The notes: generated by a model from the sequence alone, not told the origin. A DNA stretch of 64,000 bases from Clostridium pascui (GCF_016908015.1 NZ_JAFBDB010000007.1:118347-182346); one strand, 5' to 3'; positions 1-10,160 are shown, numbered from the stretch's first letter. Translations and numbers: made by a program.

Positions 1-731
1 TTTGCAATTTCACCTATTTCATCTTTTCTTTTCATAAACTTATCTGGTACACTCATAGTAAAATTCCCCATTGATATTAATCCTAAGTGATTTATTACAA
101 GGGTTAATGGGTTTACTAAGTTTTTTGCTATCATAAAAGTAAAAACTATGCTAATAATTAATACTATAATGCCTACTATAAAAATACTTAGCATTAATGC
201 GAATATCTCTGAGTCAACTTTTGTTTTTTCTATTCCTGTAAACCACATACCTATAACTTCATTATTTGAATTCTTTATTGGAGAATAATGAGTTATCACT
301 TTTTTATCTACTACTATCGCTTCTCCATGATATTCCTTTCCTTCATTTAATACTTTTTCAGTTACATCTTTAGAAGCCTTTGTACCAATTGCCCTTTCTC
401 CATTATCTAAAACCACATTAGTAGATACTCTTGTATCCTTCATAAATATTGTTGACAGATATCCTGTATCCTTTTTTATTGAATCCACTACATCAAAATT
501 TTCATTGATTAAAGTATCTCCCTTATATAATTTCTCTCCCTTTAGTTCCCACTCTCCAGGATATTTTGTATCTATAAGAGTAATTCCCATATTAGCATTA
601 GCTAATATTGTCTGTTTAAAGTTTTCATTTACCATTTTATTAACTCTATAATATACTACTGTAAAAATAATTAAAGAAAATATAACTATAATAGAGCTAA
701 ATGCTGTTACTAATCTTCCTTTGATTTTCAT
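1..731 (-). CDS. Methyl-accepting chemotaxis protein, N-terminal part (cut by window edge)
   Basis: Membrane chemoreceptor that senses an extracellular ligand and signals to CheA/CheW. About 243 codons are visible from the ATG at 731, which has GGAGG 10 bases upstream (741-745); the cytoplasmic signalling half lies beyond the left edge. The start (MKIKGRLVTAFSSIIVIFSL) is a first membrane segment. It is followed by an extracellular Cache-like domain (about residues 33-175, with the INENFDVVDSIKKDTGYLST stretch typical of the single-Cache type), a second membrane segment (about 180-205) and the beginning of a HAMP domain. No signalling domain is visible, so the family call rests on the Cache-TM-HAMP order. 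A complete chemoreceptor of similar plan lies at 59053-60813. Confidence 0.85.
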   Translation of the reverse strand, partial: MKIKGRLVTAFSSIIVIFSLIIFTVVYYRVNKMVNENFKQTILANANMGITLIDTKYPGEWELKGEKLYKGDTLINENFDVVDSIKKDTGYLSTIFMKDTRVSTNVVLDNGERAIGTKASKDVTEKVLNEGKEYHGEAIVVDKKVITHYSPIKNSNNEVIGMWFTGIEKTKVDSEIFALMLSIFIVGIIVLIISIVFTFMIAKNLVNPLTLVINHLGLISMGNFTMSVPDKFMKRKDEIGEIA

Positions 732-1161
732 AATTTTACTCCTCCATCTTTAGCTACAACTTTTTAGTGTTTAAATATATTCGATATTTTTTTATTATTT
801 CCTTTATTTTCATTAACATTTCATCTGTATTATTGAATATAACTCCCATAATAACCAACATTTCCATATTTTTATACAATTACTGTGATATCTATTAATA
901 TTGTTTCGAAAAAAATAGCTAAAAACTGTTTATATGTTTCAAAGACTTAAAAATAATATATATTTCCTCAATATAATAACTAATGAAATATGATATTATT
1001 ATGGTAACAGCATGCATAATTTCTTTATTTAATTAGGAAAATCATCAAATAGTCTATATCATTAGGGACGGGTCACAACTATTATAGATAAATAGTTGTG
1101 ACCCGTCCCCTTTTAATTAATGGTTATTGTGATTATCAAGTGGATGCAAATTTACTAATGA
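732..1161. other. Intergenic region between chemoreceptor and SNF2 gene
   Basis: 430 AT-rich bases upstream of the chemoreceptor. No open frame or RNA gene is apparent. The only structure I see is the long palindrome listed separately at 1065-1109. Confidence 0.6.
1065..1109. repeat. REP-like palindrome, family 1
   Basis: A perfect 19-bp inverted repeat (left arm 1065-1083 beginning GGGACGGGTCACAAC, right arm 1091-1109) around a 7-nt loop. It lies between the stop of the SNF2 gene and the chemoreceptor. It shares GGGACGG / CCGTCCC with about ten other sites up to 18.7 kb. The right arm is followed by CTTTT, so it could double as a terminator. Confidence 0.75.
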
Positions 1162-4100
1162 CTATCTATAAAAAAGTTCTAACAGCTCTTCCTTTGATAA
1201 TTTATTTAGCATAGTACCATCTGTAAGTTCTCCTGTTATAATGGTATCAATTAGCTCTTTTTTATGATCTTGCATTGATATTATTTTTTCTTCTATAGTT
1301 CCTCTTGAAACTAACTTAACTACTTCTACCACATTCTTTTGTCCAATTCTATGAGCCCTATCCGTTGCTTGATCTTCTACTGCCGGATTCCACCAAGGGT
1401 CAAAGTGGATAACTAAGTTTGCTGATGTTAAATTAAGTCCGGTACCTCCAGCCTTTAAGGAAATTAAGAATACCTTAGGCTTATCACTGTTATTAAACTC
1501 ATTTACTAATTTAATTCTTTCTTTAGAGGGAGTTGACCCATCTAAATAAACATACTCAATTTCATTGTCTTTTAAAGATACAGCTATCTTTTTTAAGGCA
1601 GAAGTAAATTGTGAAAAAAGCAATGTTTTGCGGTGATATGCTGTATTTTCTTCTATTAATGCCATTGCAAGCTTAAGCTTTCCACTGCCTCCTTTATATT
1701 CATTAAATACAAGAGAGGGGTCTAAGCAAATTTGTCTTAGTTTTGTTAAGTAAGAGAAAATTTCTATTTTCCCTTGGGAACTATCCTTTATTTTTTCTTT
1801 AACCTCTTTTATATAATCTTTATATATAGTCTTTTGAGCTGAGGTCATTTCTACTAATACTTTCTTTTCTATTTTATCTGGAAGATCATTTATAACTTCT
1901 TTTTTAGTTCTTCTTAAAATAAAAGGCTTTATAATTAACTTAAGTTTTTCTAAATCGCAGTCCTCGTTATAAATAAACTTTTCTTCAAAGGTTTCTTTAG
2001 AGTATAGATAGCCAGGCATTATAAAATCAAATATAGACCAAAGTTCTGTTAAACTATTTTCAATAGGAGTTCCTGTAAGTGCAAATCTTGCATTAGCCTT
2101 AATTTCTTTAACCGCTAAAGTTACTTGGGCTTCGAAATTTTTAATATTTTGAGCTTCATCTATAATACAATAATCAAATTGAATATCATTATACTTATCA
2201 ATATTATTTCTCAGAGTTCCATAGGTGGTTAAAATCAAATCATATCCTTCTAAATTATTTATTACAATTTCCTGCTTATCTATATTTCCATGAGCAATAC
2301 CTGCTCTTAGTTCTGGAGCAAATCTTTCTATTTCAGACTTCCAATTATAAATCAAGGATGTTGGAGTAACTATCAAAGATTTTTTACCTTTTTGTCCTAC
2401 AAGAAACGCTATGGTTTGAACTGTCTTTCCAAGGCCCATCTCGTCTGCTAAAACACCACCAAAGCCTAGCTCACTTAAACTATTAAACCAATTAAATCCA
2501 ATGATTTGATATTCTCTAAGTTTGGCCCTTAAATTCTTTGGAACAGTTACGTCTTTACTATTTATTGTAATTATTTTGTTCTCTATATTCTTTATGAGCT
2601 CTATTCCTTTACCAAATTTATAACCTCTATTTTTCAAGCTTTCAGCTATGTATATCGCCTTATTTTTTTCTATAAAAGAGCTGCCTTTATCTATATCCTT
2701 ATTGATATCTAGCATTTCAATTAAATTAAAGAAATTTCTTATACCTTCATCTTCAAAATCTATAAACTCATTATCTTTAGTTTTATAGAATCTGCTATTA
2801 GATTTGTAGCTTTTAAATATATCTCCTAGCTCCCTAATATCCAAATCACCAATATTATAACTGAATTTAAACCTATCGTTTTCCTCATAGAAATCTATGT
2901 TAATAGAGCTAGTATTATATAATTTTATATCTTCCAACCCTTTTCCTAAAACCAGTGTACCTAATGACTCTATTCCACATTTTTTGCTATTTAATATATT
3001 AAAAAGATCTTCATCCCTGCCAATAAATATAAGTGTATCTTTTCTTTTTATAAACTTATAGTATTCAAGCTTCATAAGAACTTTCTCTTCCTCGCGTGAA
3101 TTTCTTATAACTTGTGTTTTGTTATTAATCTTTTCTAATATGTTGATTTTATCATTGTTATACATTGCATATACATCACAATATATATTTCTCTCCTCTT
3201 TATAAATAAAAAATTGAAACTTTAATAAATTAGCTGCAAATCTTTTTACTTCTTCTGTAAGTGTAATATCTTTTGAAATGCTATTTAACAAAGAAATAAT
3301 TTTATTATAATTTTCTATAGTTTCATCATATAAAATCTCATTTTTTTCTCTAAACTTATAATATAAAGGTAAATATTTTTCAATTTGATTGCTAGAAGGT
3401 AAATAAAGATTATCATTAAAGAAATATACATCTTTGTTTTCAGTTAAAGAAATTGGAAGCTTATTATAAGTTGTTAATTTAAAGTATTCTTTTTCTTCTT
3501 TTAAAGTAAAAGTAAGAGGTAAATCAGTATTAAAGACAGTTGTGTTATATTCTATCCCATTATACTTAAATCTAATTTTGCTTTTCTCTATACATTCTAA
3601 AAACCTTCTTAAATCATTAGCGTCTATTGTTAATACTTTACCTATTGACAATATTCCATTGCTTTTATTTATATACTCTCTAATAAAATTTACTACCTTT
3701 ATATCTTTTGGGGAAATCATATATTCTTCTGGATTATATATAAACTGATTATTGAAGTAAGTACTTTGTTCCTTATCTAGATTTAAAATAAAACCCACTA
3801 AATCATCAATTAAATACTTTTGTGCAAAGCCCAATCGGAATTCTAACTCATAACTACTTATTCCTCTACATGATTTATGAGTTATTTTTATATCTATGCC
3901 CACATGAGTTTTTTCTTTTTGTTTCTTTGGCGTATTTTCTTGCTTAAGTAACTTTTCCGGCGTCTTTTTTTCTTCAGATTTTTTATTTTTTAATAAACTT
4001 AAAAACCTATATGCCGTAGCAATTAAATGCTCACACATAAACAATCTTTTATCTTTAGAAATCTCTCTAAAATTCTCACAGCTACAACGCACATCATCTA

Positions 4101-4362
4101 GTTTTTTACCCTTCAAGTTTATTTTTATATGGGTTTTCAATTCACCATAATTCTTGTCACTGGATACTTCTCCATAGATATGGTATATTTCTTCTATTTT
4201 TCTTCCCTTCACATTAATAACTAATCCATTTTTAAAAACCTCTTCTCCCATTTTTCTCATTATATTAGAAGAATCTTTGAAAATTATTTGTTCTATTTCT
4301 TTTATGTTTATTTTTATCATCTCTTTTCCTAATTTAGGGTTTTCACTTTTTTTAGTATCCAT
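1162..4362 (-). CDS. SNF2-family helicase with N-terminal SWIM zinc finger
   Basis: A 1066-residue double-stranded-DNA translocase of the bacterial SNF2 type. Near the N terminus a SWIM zinc finger is visible (CSC at about residue 92 and CEHL at about 109). The middle is the SNF2-associated region. The ATPase core has Walker A DEMGLGKT from residue 640, DEAQ Walker B and LTGTPIENS. The C-terminal lobe has LLFSQFTS, LDGSTPS, GGTGLNLTSA and DQATDRAHRIGQ, so both RecA lobes look intact. It is a paralogue of the gene at 5562-8831, with a radical-SAM gene between them, all on one strand. The ATG at 4362 has a poor ribosome site; ATG at residue 15, preceded by GGAAAAGAG, is a plausible alternative start. 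The cellular role of these bacterial proteins is not well defined; repair or nucleoid remodelling is inference. Confidence 0.92.
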   Translation of the reverse strand: MDTKKSENPKLGKEMIKINIKEIEQIIFKDSSNIMRKMGEEVFKNGLVINVKGRKIEEIYHIYGEVSSDKNYGELKTHIKINLKGKKLDDVRCSCENFREISKDKRLFMCEHLIATAYRFLSLLKNKKSEEKKTPEKLLKQENTPKKQKEKTHVGIDIKITHKSCRGISSYELEFRLGFAQKYLIDDLVGFILNLDKEQSTYFNNQFIYNPEEYMISPKDIKVVNFIREYINKSNGILSIGKVLTIDANDLRRFLECIEKSKIRFKYNGIEYNTTVFNTDLPLTFTLKEEKEYFKLTTYNKLPISLTENKDVYFFNDNLYLPSSNQIEKYLPLYYKFREKNEILYDETIENYNKIISLLNSISKDITLTEEVKRFAANLLKFQFFIYKEERNIYCDVYAMYNNDKINILEKINNKTQVIRNSREEEKVLMKLEYYKFIKRKDTLIFIGRDEDLFNILNSKKCGIESLGTLVLGKGLEDIKLYNTSSINIDFYEENDRFKFSYNIGDLDIRELGDIFKSYKSNSRFYKTKDNEFIDFEDEGIRNFFNLIEMLDINKDIDKGSSFIEKNKAIYIAESLKNRGYKFGKGIELIKNIENKIITINSKDVTVPKNLRAKLREYQIIGFNWFNSLSELGFGGVLADEMGLGKTVQTIAFLVGQKGKKSLIVTPTSLIYNWKSEIERFAPELRAGIAHGNIDKQEIVINNLEGYDLILTTYGTLRNNIDKYNDIQFDYCIIDEAQNIKNFEAQVTLAVKEIKANARFALTGTPIENSLTELWSIFDFIMPGYLYSKETFEEKFIYNEDCDLEKLKLIIKPFILRRTKKEVINDLPDKIEKKVLVEMTSAQKTIYKDYIKEVKEKIKDSSQGKIEIFSYLTKLRQICLDPSLVFNEYKGGSGKLKLAMALIEENTAYHRKTLLFSQFTSALKKIAVSLKDNEIEYVYLDGSTPSKERIKLVNEFNNSDKPKVFLISLKAGGTGLNLTSANLVIHFDPWWNPAVEDQATDRAHRIGQKNVVEVVKLVSRGTIEEKIISMQDHKKELIDTIITGELTDGTMLNKLSKEELLELFYR

Positions 4363-4443
4363 TTACTTCTTTAAAACATCACCTTAAGATTTATTATAAT
4401 GCATAATTCCTTTTTCTTTCTAGATTTTTATGATATGTTAATT

Positions 4444-4463
4444 AATTGTTGCCAACCGTCCCC
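4444..4463. repeat. REP-like motif, family 1 (half element)
   Basis: AATTGTTGCCAACCGTCCCC, a variant of the AATTGTTGTTAACCGTCCC motif, 87 bases downstream of the radical-SAM gene's stop codon. Confidence 0.6.
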
Positions 4464-4473
4464 AAGAACGTGG

Positions 4474-4498
4474 AAAAACATCTGCAATTTGCAGATGC
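4474..4498 (-). terminator. Intrinsic terminator of the radical-SAM gene
   Basis: CATCTGCA/TGCAGATG stem (8-9 bp, very short loop) followed on the minus strand by TTTTT, about 50 bases after the stop of the gene at 4550-5434. Confidence 0.6.
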
Positions 4499-4549
4499 CT
4501 TTAGATTAATTTGTATTATTTACTTATGCAGAAGCTGATTTGATTCTAT

Positions 4550-5434
4550 TTAAAAGAAACTTATTTGCTTTACTTCATAATCTTTTTTGTATCCATCAAT
4601 GATATCTTTCATTTTATATAATATATTCGCCTTATCACATTCTACTTTAAAGAGGTTCCATAATTTAGCTGCTCGTTTCGAGCGACATTCATAGGAAAAC
4701 CCATATTCCTTTATATATTTTTCAGTTATGCCATAAAAATTTTCATCTAACTTGTTAAAGAAATGGTCTCTTTGATTTTGTCTAAGTGTAACTCCAAATG
4801 CAGGATAAATAAATTTTGCTCCACTTTCCTTTGCAAGTCTTATGATCTTAAGTATATTTTCATCACTATCTTCAATAAATGGTAATACAGGCATTAGCAA
4901 TATACCTGTAAAAATCCCCTGAGAAGAAAGTTTATTTATTGCTTCAAACCTTTTAGATGACACCACTACATTAGGCTCAACTTTTTTACTTAGGTTATCA
5001 TCTGCAGTTGTAACCGTAATTTTGATAAGAATAGGCGAATGACTTTTTATATCATTTAATATGTCTATATCCCTTGTAATAAGATCACTTTTTGTGGCAA
5101 TACCTATTCCAAAGTTATATCTATTTATGAGTTCCAATGCACTTCTAGTAAATTTATATTTTGCTTCAAGAGGATTATATGGATCTGACATTGCACCAGT
5201 TCCAACTACGCCTTTTTTTCTCTTTGATTTAAGTTCACTATTTAATATCTCAATAGCATTAGCTTTTGCACGAACAATATCAAAATCCTTAATTTGATAA
5301 CATTCACTTCTTGAATCACAATATATACATCCATGACAACAACCTTTATATATATTCATATTATAATTTATTCCAAACCAGTTATTATTATCTGCCCAGG
5401 CTGATAGTATTTGCTTTGCAGGAATAAGTTCCAT
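4550..5434 (-). CDS. SPL-like radical-SAM protein
   Basis: A 294-residue radical S-adenosylmethionine protein. The iron-sulfur motif C-x3-C-x2-C is at C32, C36 and C39 (GCCHGCIYCDSR), and the whole length looks like one radical-SAM barrel with a short tail. The sequence style (KGCCHGCIYCDSR near the N terminus, then GTGAMSDPYNPLE) matches the SplB-like/Rv2578c group. This is related to spore photoproduct lyase but is usually of unknown substrate. ATG at 5434 has GAGGTA upstream. The gene sits between two SNF2 helicase paralogues on the same strand with gaps of 187 and 127 bases, so a shared DNA-related role is possible but unproven. It lacks the length and features needed to call it true SplB. 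Confidence 0.85.
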   Translation of the reverse strand: MELIPAKQILSAWADNNNWFGINYNMNIYKGCCHGCIYCDSRSECYQIKDFDIVRAKANAIEILNSELKSKRKKGVVGTGAMSDPYNPLEAKYKFTRSALELINRYNFGIGIATKSDLITRDIDILNDIKSHSPILIKITVTTADDNLSKKVEPNVVVSSKRFEAINKLSSQGIFTGILLMPVLPFIEDSDENILKIIRLAKESGAKFIYPAFGVTLRQNQRDHFFNKLDENFYGITEKYIKEYGFSYECRSKRAAKLWNLFKVECDKANILYKMKDIIDGYKKDYEVKQISFF

Positions 5435-5556
5435 TTTATTTTACCTCATTATAGTTATTTAATTTTGTACGATTAAAAACTCACTGGGAGTCTTACTATT
5501 TTAAGTTCTTTTTTACAATCAAACTTCAATGCAATACGACATTAGTATGTCATATC

Positions 5557-5573
5557 AGTTGTTAACCATCACC
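5557..5573. repeat. REP-like motif, family 1, overlapping a stop codon
   Basis: AGTTGTTAACCATCACC. The TTA at 5562-5564 is the TAA stop of the upstream SNF2 gene, so the motif spans the last codons (Gly-Asp-Gly) and the 3' flank. Confidence 0.55.
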
Positions 5574-8500
5574 ATTTTCAAACAGCCCTAATATTTCTTC
5601 ATCACTTAAAGCTGCAAAGCCTTCACCGCCTGAAAGTTCGTCTCCCATCAATTGTGAAATTAGCTTTTTCTTTTCTTCTTGAAGTGATATGATTTTTTCC
5701 TCGATAGTTCCTTCGGCTATGATTTTTATTACTTCTACCACATTTTCTTGACCAATTCTGTGTGCTCTATCTGTAGCCTGTTCTTCAACTGCTGGGTTCC
5801 ACCAAGGATCAAAGTGGACCACCACATCTGCTGAAGTTAAATTCAACCCCGTTCCTCCAGCTTTTAAACTTATTAAAAATACTGAGTTCTTCCCATCATT
5901 AAAGGCCTTTACCATATTCATTCTCTTCTCTGAAGGCACAGAACCATCTAAATAACTAAAAGATATTGATTCTAACTCAAGTCTTTTCCCAATGTTTTTA
6001 AGCACAGACGTAAATTGTGAAAATACAAGTATCCTGTGGCCTTCTTCTATACTTTGAAACAGGAGTTCCACAAGGGCTTCTATCTTTCCGCTGCCCCCAG
6101 TATAATCATCCATGAGTACCTTTGGGTCTAAGCACAGCTGTCTTAGCTTTGTTATGTAAGAAAGTATTTCTATCTTGCTCTTCTTAAATTCGTCATCACG
6201 TACCTTTTTTTCAATAAGCTCCACTGCATAATTTGCATAAGCTTTATATACCTTCTTTTGCTCATCATCTAATCTTACAAGTAGCCTTTTTTCTATTTTA
6301 TCAGGCAATTCTTTTATAACATCCTTTTTTCTTCTTCTAAGAATAAATGGCTTTATAAGCTTATTTAATTCTTCTAAAACCTCTGGACCTTCTTTAAGTT
6401 TTTTATGATATCTTACGCTAAATCTCTTTTCATCATATAGATATCCAGGCATTATAAAATCAAATATAGACCATAACTCCATAAGAGAATTTTCAATTGG
6501 TGTCCCTGATAATGCAAATCTCGTTTTTGCATTTATGTCTTTTACTGATATAGCATTTTGAGAATTTGAATTTTTTATATATTGAGCTTCATCTAATATG
6601 CAATAATCAAATTTTATGGTCTCATAAATATCTGAATCTCTCTTTAATAAATTATAAGTTGTTATTACTACATCATAAGTTTTTATATTTTTAATTATTT
6701 CTTCTCTCTCTTCTCTTAGTCCGTTAATGGCAACTGCTTTAATAGATGGTGCAAATTTTTCAAATTCATTTATCCAATTGTATACTAATGATGTAGGTGC
6801 TATAATTAATGACTTCTTCCCTTTGTTAGATAATATAAAAGCGATAGTTTGAAGGGTTTTACCAAGTCCCATTTCGTCTCCTAAAATCCCTCCAAAGCCT
6901 AAATAATCTAGAGTTTTAAGCCAATTATATCCAACCTTCTGATATTCTCTTAAGCTTCCCTTTAAGTCCTTTGGGAGCTCAAACTTTAATTTTTCTATAT
7001 TCTTAAATTTATCTCTTATTTCTTTTAATTCTTTTTTACCTTTTATATACCTAATATCATTTTCATCTAAATAATTATCTATGAATACTCCCTTACTTCT
7101 AGATATTTTAATATTGTTTTCATCTATATCATCATCAGAAACCACATCTAAAAGCTTCAAAAACTTATTAAGTTCTAGTTCCTTCAAGTCAAGGTATTCT
7201 CCGTTTTCAAGCTTATAGTATTTTAGATTATCTCTAAATGCTCTTAATATTTTAGAGGTCTCTTGTGGTGAAATATTCCCTATTTTAAACTCCATTTCAA
7301 AATAATTGTATTTACCAGATTTAATATCTCCACTAATACCCTTTTTACCAATAGATTTTATACCTTTAAAGTTTTCAGAGTAATATACATCCCCTATTTC
7401 CTGCAGCTTATCTATTTCACTTTTGAAAAACCTAAATATATAGTCATCTCCCATTAATAGATAAAACTTCTCTGCTACTGCTTCAAATCCAAATGCTCTA
7501 AGGCGTGAAATAACATCATGTTCTTTTTTAGAATCTCTGTATATAATTTTCTCATTGTAATCTTCAAATATGTTAAATTCAAAGGCTCCATACCTAACCT
7601 TTAAAGTAAGAGTAATAGTTTTCCCTTCTTGATCAAAATAAAAATTAAACTTACACTCGTCCATTACTATTTTATTTTTTATGTTTTTAGACAATGTAAC
7701 ATTAGGTGTTAAAAAATTAAGATTAGGAATTAAATTTCTTAATACAGTTTCTTCTTCTGATTTGGAAATGGTTACAACTTTTTCTTCCTTAAATACCTTT
7801 AGATATGGACCTATTTTATAACAAAACTCATAATCTGGAATATATATAGTTGTACCATATAAAAAGGCATCATTTTTAGAACTTAAAACCTTCGGCATTC
7901 CCTCTGGTGATTTAAGAACATAATTATCCTTTACAGTTTTCAAATCAAAATTTATCGCTGGATACTCCTTTAGAATTTCTGTTTCTACAGTTCTATAAAA
8001 AAATCCTTCATTCAGATAAACTCTGTGTTTTCGTATAATTTCAAAAAACTCTCTAACTAAATATTTAGGAATATTAATATATTTTCCGTCTACAGCTTTT
8101 TTATCAGTTCTATTAACATATTTTTGACTTCCTTCTATATCCTTTAACATCATAATAAAATCTATAAGCCTTTTATCCTTTGTACTTAGTTTCTGATTTC
8201 TAATATCAAACATAAAATTTTTGCTATACTTTATAGGAATTCCATTATAGTAAGATACTAAAAACTGATCAATGTCTTTTAAAATATACAGATTGCTAGA
8301 ACTTATAGAGTTAAGCCCTATTTTAAATTCTGCTGAAATAGTATGTTTCCACTCATTTCTATTTATATAAACCTCTATTTTTATTTCGTCCTTAAGTTTT
8401 TCATCTCCTAAAAGCATGGATATCACATTATCCTTGCTTTTAAATATCCCCTGCTCCTCTTTCATTTCCTCGTTTAATATTTCTTCTTTTAAAAGAGGGT

Positions 8501-8831
8501 GCTCTGCTAGCTCATCTATAGCTTTATAAAATGTTGCAACTAAATGCTTGCAACAATAATTTTTCTTTTTAAACTCATTCTTTTCATAATCTGGACAGCT
8601 GCAAGAAGTAGAAAATATACTCTTTCTCCCTGTATCCATCTCAATCTTTGTATTATATTCATTAAAAAGATTTTCTGAAATAACATTTCCATCTATGCAA
8701 ATTAAATTATCTTCACTAGTAATATTGAACGAAGAAATTAAATCATTATCTAAAATCCTTTGGCCCTTATCATAATTCTTCCCAGTAGTTTCTTCATTAA
8801 ATATCCTCAACAACTTATTTTTATCTAACAT
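5562..8831 (-). CDS. SNF2-family helicase with N-terminal SWIM zinc finger (second copy)
   Basis: A 1089-residue paralogue of the 1162-4362 gene with the same architecture. A SWIM finger is near residues 75-100 (CSCPDY and CCKHL). The ATPase lobe 1 has DEMGLGKT at about 652-659, DEAQYIKN and LSGTPIENS. Lobe 2 has VFSQFTS, LDGSVPS, LKAGGTGLNLTSADVV and EEQATDRAHRIGQ, so all SNF2 motifs are present. ATG at 8831 is preceded by AGGAGAAAAT, a good ribosome site. The two copies differ widely outside the catalytic lobes, so the duplication is old. The stop lies inside a family 1 repeat. Function in the cell is not established for this group. Confidence 0.93.
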   Translation of the reverse strand: MLDKNKLLRIFNEETTGKNYDKGQRILDNDLISSFNITSEDNLICIDGNVISENLFNEYNTKIEMDTGRKSIFSTSCSCPDYEKNEFKKKNYCCKHLVATFYKAIDELAEHPLLKEEILNEEMKEEQGIFKSKDNVISMLLGDEKLKDEIKIEVYINRNEWKHTISAEFKIGLNSISSSNLYILKDIDQFLVSYYNGIPIKYSKNFMFDIRNQKLSTKDKRLIDFIMMLKDIEGSQKYVNRTDKKAVDGKYINIPKYLVREFFEIIRKHRVYLNEGFFYRTVETEILKEYPAINFDLKTVKDNYVLKSPEGMPKVLSSKNDAFLYGTTIYIPDYEFCYKIGPYLKVFKEEKVVTISKSEEETVLRNLIPNLNFLTPNVTLSKNIKNKIVMDECKFNFYFDQEGKTITLTLKVRYGAFEFNIFEDYNEKIIYRDSKKEHDVISRLRAFGFEAVAEKFYLLMGDDYIFRFFKSEIDKLQEIGDVYYSENFKGIKSIGKKGISGDIKSGKYNYFEMEFKIGNISPQETSKILRAFRDNLKYYKLENGEYLDLKELELNKFLKLLDVVSDDDIDENNIKISRSKGVFIDNYLDENDIRYIKGKKELKEIRDKFKNIEKLKFELPKDLKGSLREYQKVGYNWLKTLDYLGFGGILGDEMGLGKTLQTIAFILSNKGKKSLIIAPTSLVYNWINEFEKFAPSIKAVAINGLREEREEIIKNIKTYDVVITTYNLLKRDSDIYETIKFDYCILDEAQYIKNSNSQNAISVKDINAKTRFALSGTPIENSLMELWSIFDFIMPGYLYDEKRFSVRYHKKLKEGPEVLEELNKLIKPFILRRRKKDVIKELPDKIEKRLLVRLDDEQKKVYKAYANYAVELIEKKVRDDEFKKSKIEILSYITKLRQLCLDPKVLMDDYTGGSGKIEALVELLFQSIEEGHRILVFSQFTSVLKNIGKRLELESISFSYLDGSVPSEKRMNMVKAFNDGKNSVFLISLKAGGTGLNLTSADVVVHFDPWWNPAVEEQATDRAHRIGQENVVEVIKIIAEGTIEEKIISLQEEKKKLISQLMGDELSGGEGFAALSDEEILGLFENGDG

Positions 8832-9030
8832 ATTTTCTCCTAACTCCTGTATAAGTGCTATGTATCTGCATTATAACTTTTCTAATTCCAAGGATTTAAA
8901 TAAATATAACATACTCAAATCCTCCTTATAGCTATTATATTCATCTTAATTATTATATCACTATTTTCATCTAATATTATTGACAGTTATCAACTATTGA
9001 ATCCAGCATTTCAACTTCCTTAGCGCATAA

Positions 9031-9090
9031 CAAAAACACCCCACTTTTGAATGAATTTATATAAAGTTCTATCCAAAGTGAGGTATTTTA
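9031..9090. terminator. Possible terminator hairpin
   Basis: AACACCCCACTTT at the left pairs imperfectly with AAAGTGAGGTATTTT at the right around a long loop, about 70 bases downstream of the TtcA-like gene, with A and T runs on both outer flanks. Confidence 0.5.
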
Positions 9091-9137
9091 AATAATTATA
9101 TTTTGCTATATTTATTGATTACTAGCTTTCTGGTTTT

Positions 9138-9153
9138 GGTTGTTAACCGTCCT
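9138..9153. repeat. REP-like motif, family 1
   Basis: GGTTGTTAACCGTCCTC ending 7 bases before the stop codon of the TtcA-like gene (minus strand). Confidence 0.55.
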
Positions 9154-9159
9154 CTTATG

Positions 9160-10044
9160 TTATTCTTCATCATAAAAATCTAAGTATGAGTATTTTTTCC
9201 CGTCCTTTACCCAGCCTAAAATGGAATCCATTCCAACATTTTGTGCTGATTGGAATATAGATTTTTCTACATCTTTAAAATTCTTCTTTAGATTTTTAAT
9301 TAAATTTTTTATTTCAGTACGTTTGCCTGAAATCTTACTAGCTGCTACCATACAACCACAGTTCATAGGAGAAATTCCAGAATTTAATGTATATCGTCTA
9401 ATATCATCTTCATGGATATAGAACATCGGCCTAATTAATTCTAACCCTTCAAAATTTTTAGCTTTTAATTTAGGTCTCATAGTTTGAAAATTTCCAGAGT
9501 ATAATACATTTAATAAAGTTGTTTCAATAACATCATTAAAATGGTGGCCCAGTGCTAATTTATTACATCCAAGTTCTTGTGCTTTATTATATAATGAACC
9601 TCTACGCATTCTTGCACACATATAACATGGATAATCCCTTGCAATCCTATCTACAACTTCAAAAATTCCAGAATCAAACATTTTAACTGGAATATTTAAA
9701 TACTCACAGTTACTTAACAGCATCTCTTTGTTACTTTCATGAAACCCTGGATCCATTGCAATAAATTCTAACTCAAATTTAGTCTTTGAGTGTATTTGAA
9801 ATTCTTGAAACAGCTTTGCCAAGAGTAAACTGTCCTTGCCTCCAGAAATAGCTACCGCAACTTTATCTCCTTCATCTATTAATTTAAAATCGCTAATTGC
9901 TCTAATAAACTTAGACCATATTCCTTTTCTATATGTTTTAATAATGCTTCTTTCTATATCTTTTAATGGCTTTCTTTCATTTATTGGAATTAATAACTCG
10001 CAGCCTTCTCCTGCTATACTATTATTACTGTTATTATCACTCAT
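9160..10044 (-). CDS. TtcA-like tRNA 2-thiocytidine synthetase (PP-loop ATPase)
   Basis: A 294-residue N-type PP-loop ATPase. The PP-loop SGGKDS is at residues 67-72. A CxxC pair is at C140/C143 (CYMC), and C229 and C231 (CGC) lie near the end. TtcA proteins use a cluster bound by conserved cysteines to thiolate C32 of certain tRNAs, and the fold order here (PP-loop, CxxC, LALGHHFNDVIETTLLN) fits that family. ATG at 10044 is preceded by GAGGTGATAG. It is on the same strand as the MFS gene upstream but separated by 139 bases, so probably its own unit. The substrate position on tRNA is family knowledge, not visible here. Confidence 0.85.
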   Translation of the reverse strand: MSDNNSNNSIAGEGCELLIPINERKPLKDIERSIIKTYRKGIWSKFIRAISDFKLIDEGDKVAVAISGGKDSLLLAKLFQEFQIHSKTKFELEFIAMDPGFHESNKEMLLSNCEYLNIPVKMFDSGIFEVVDRIARDYPCYMCARMRRGSLYNKAQELGCNKLALGHHFNDVIETTLLNVLYSGNFQTMRPKLKAKNFEGLELIRPMFYIHEDDIRRYTLNSGISPMNCGCMVAASKISGKRTEIKNLIKNLKKNFKDVEKSIFQSAQNVGMDSILGWVKDGKKYSYLDFYDEE

Positions 10045-10160
10045 TCTATCACCTCATGCCGGAACGTATAATTATAAATCTTATTCTTTTCTATTTTAGT
10101 GCAAAATACTTATAATTTCAATGTTATTTATCACAATACATAAATTAAGTGAATTTAATA

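Larger units (their letters stand above)
8832..9159. other. Intergenic region upstream of the second SNF2 gene
   Basis: 328 bases with no convincing gene. It contains an imperfect hairpin (9031-9090) and a family 1 motif (9138-9153); the rest is plain AT-rich DNA presumably carrying the SNF2 promoter. Confidence 0.5.

Noticed and set aside
4550..5434. Spore photoproduct lyase (SplB) itself
   Set aside because: The radical-SAM cysteines lie close to the N terminus and the sequence matches the wider SPL-like group; true SplB features were not evident.
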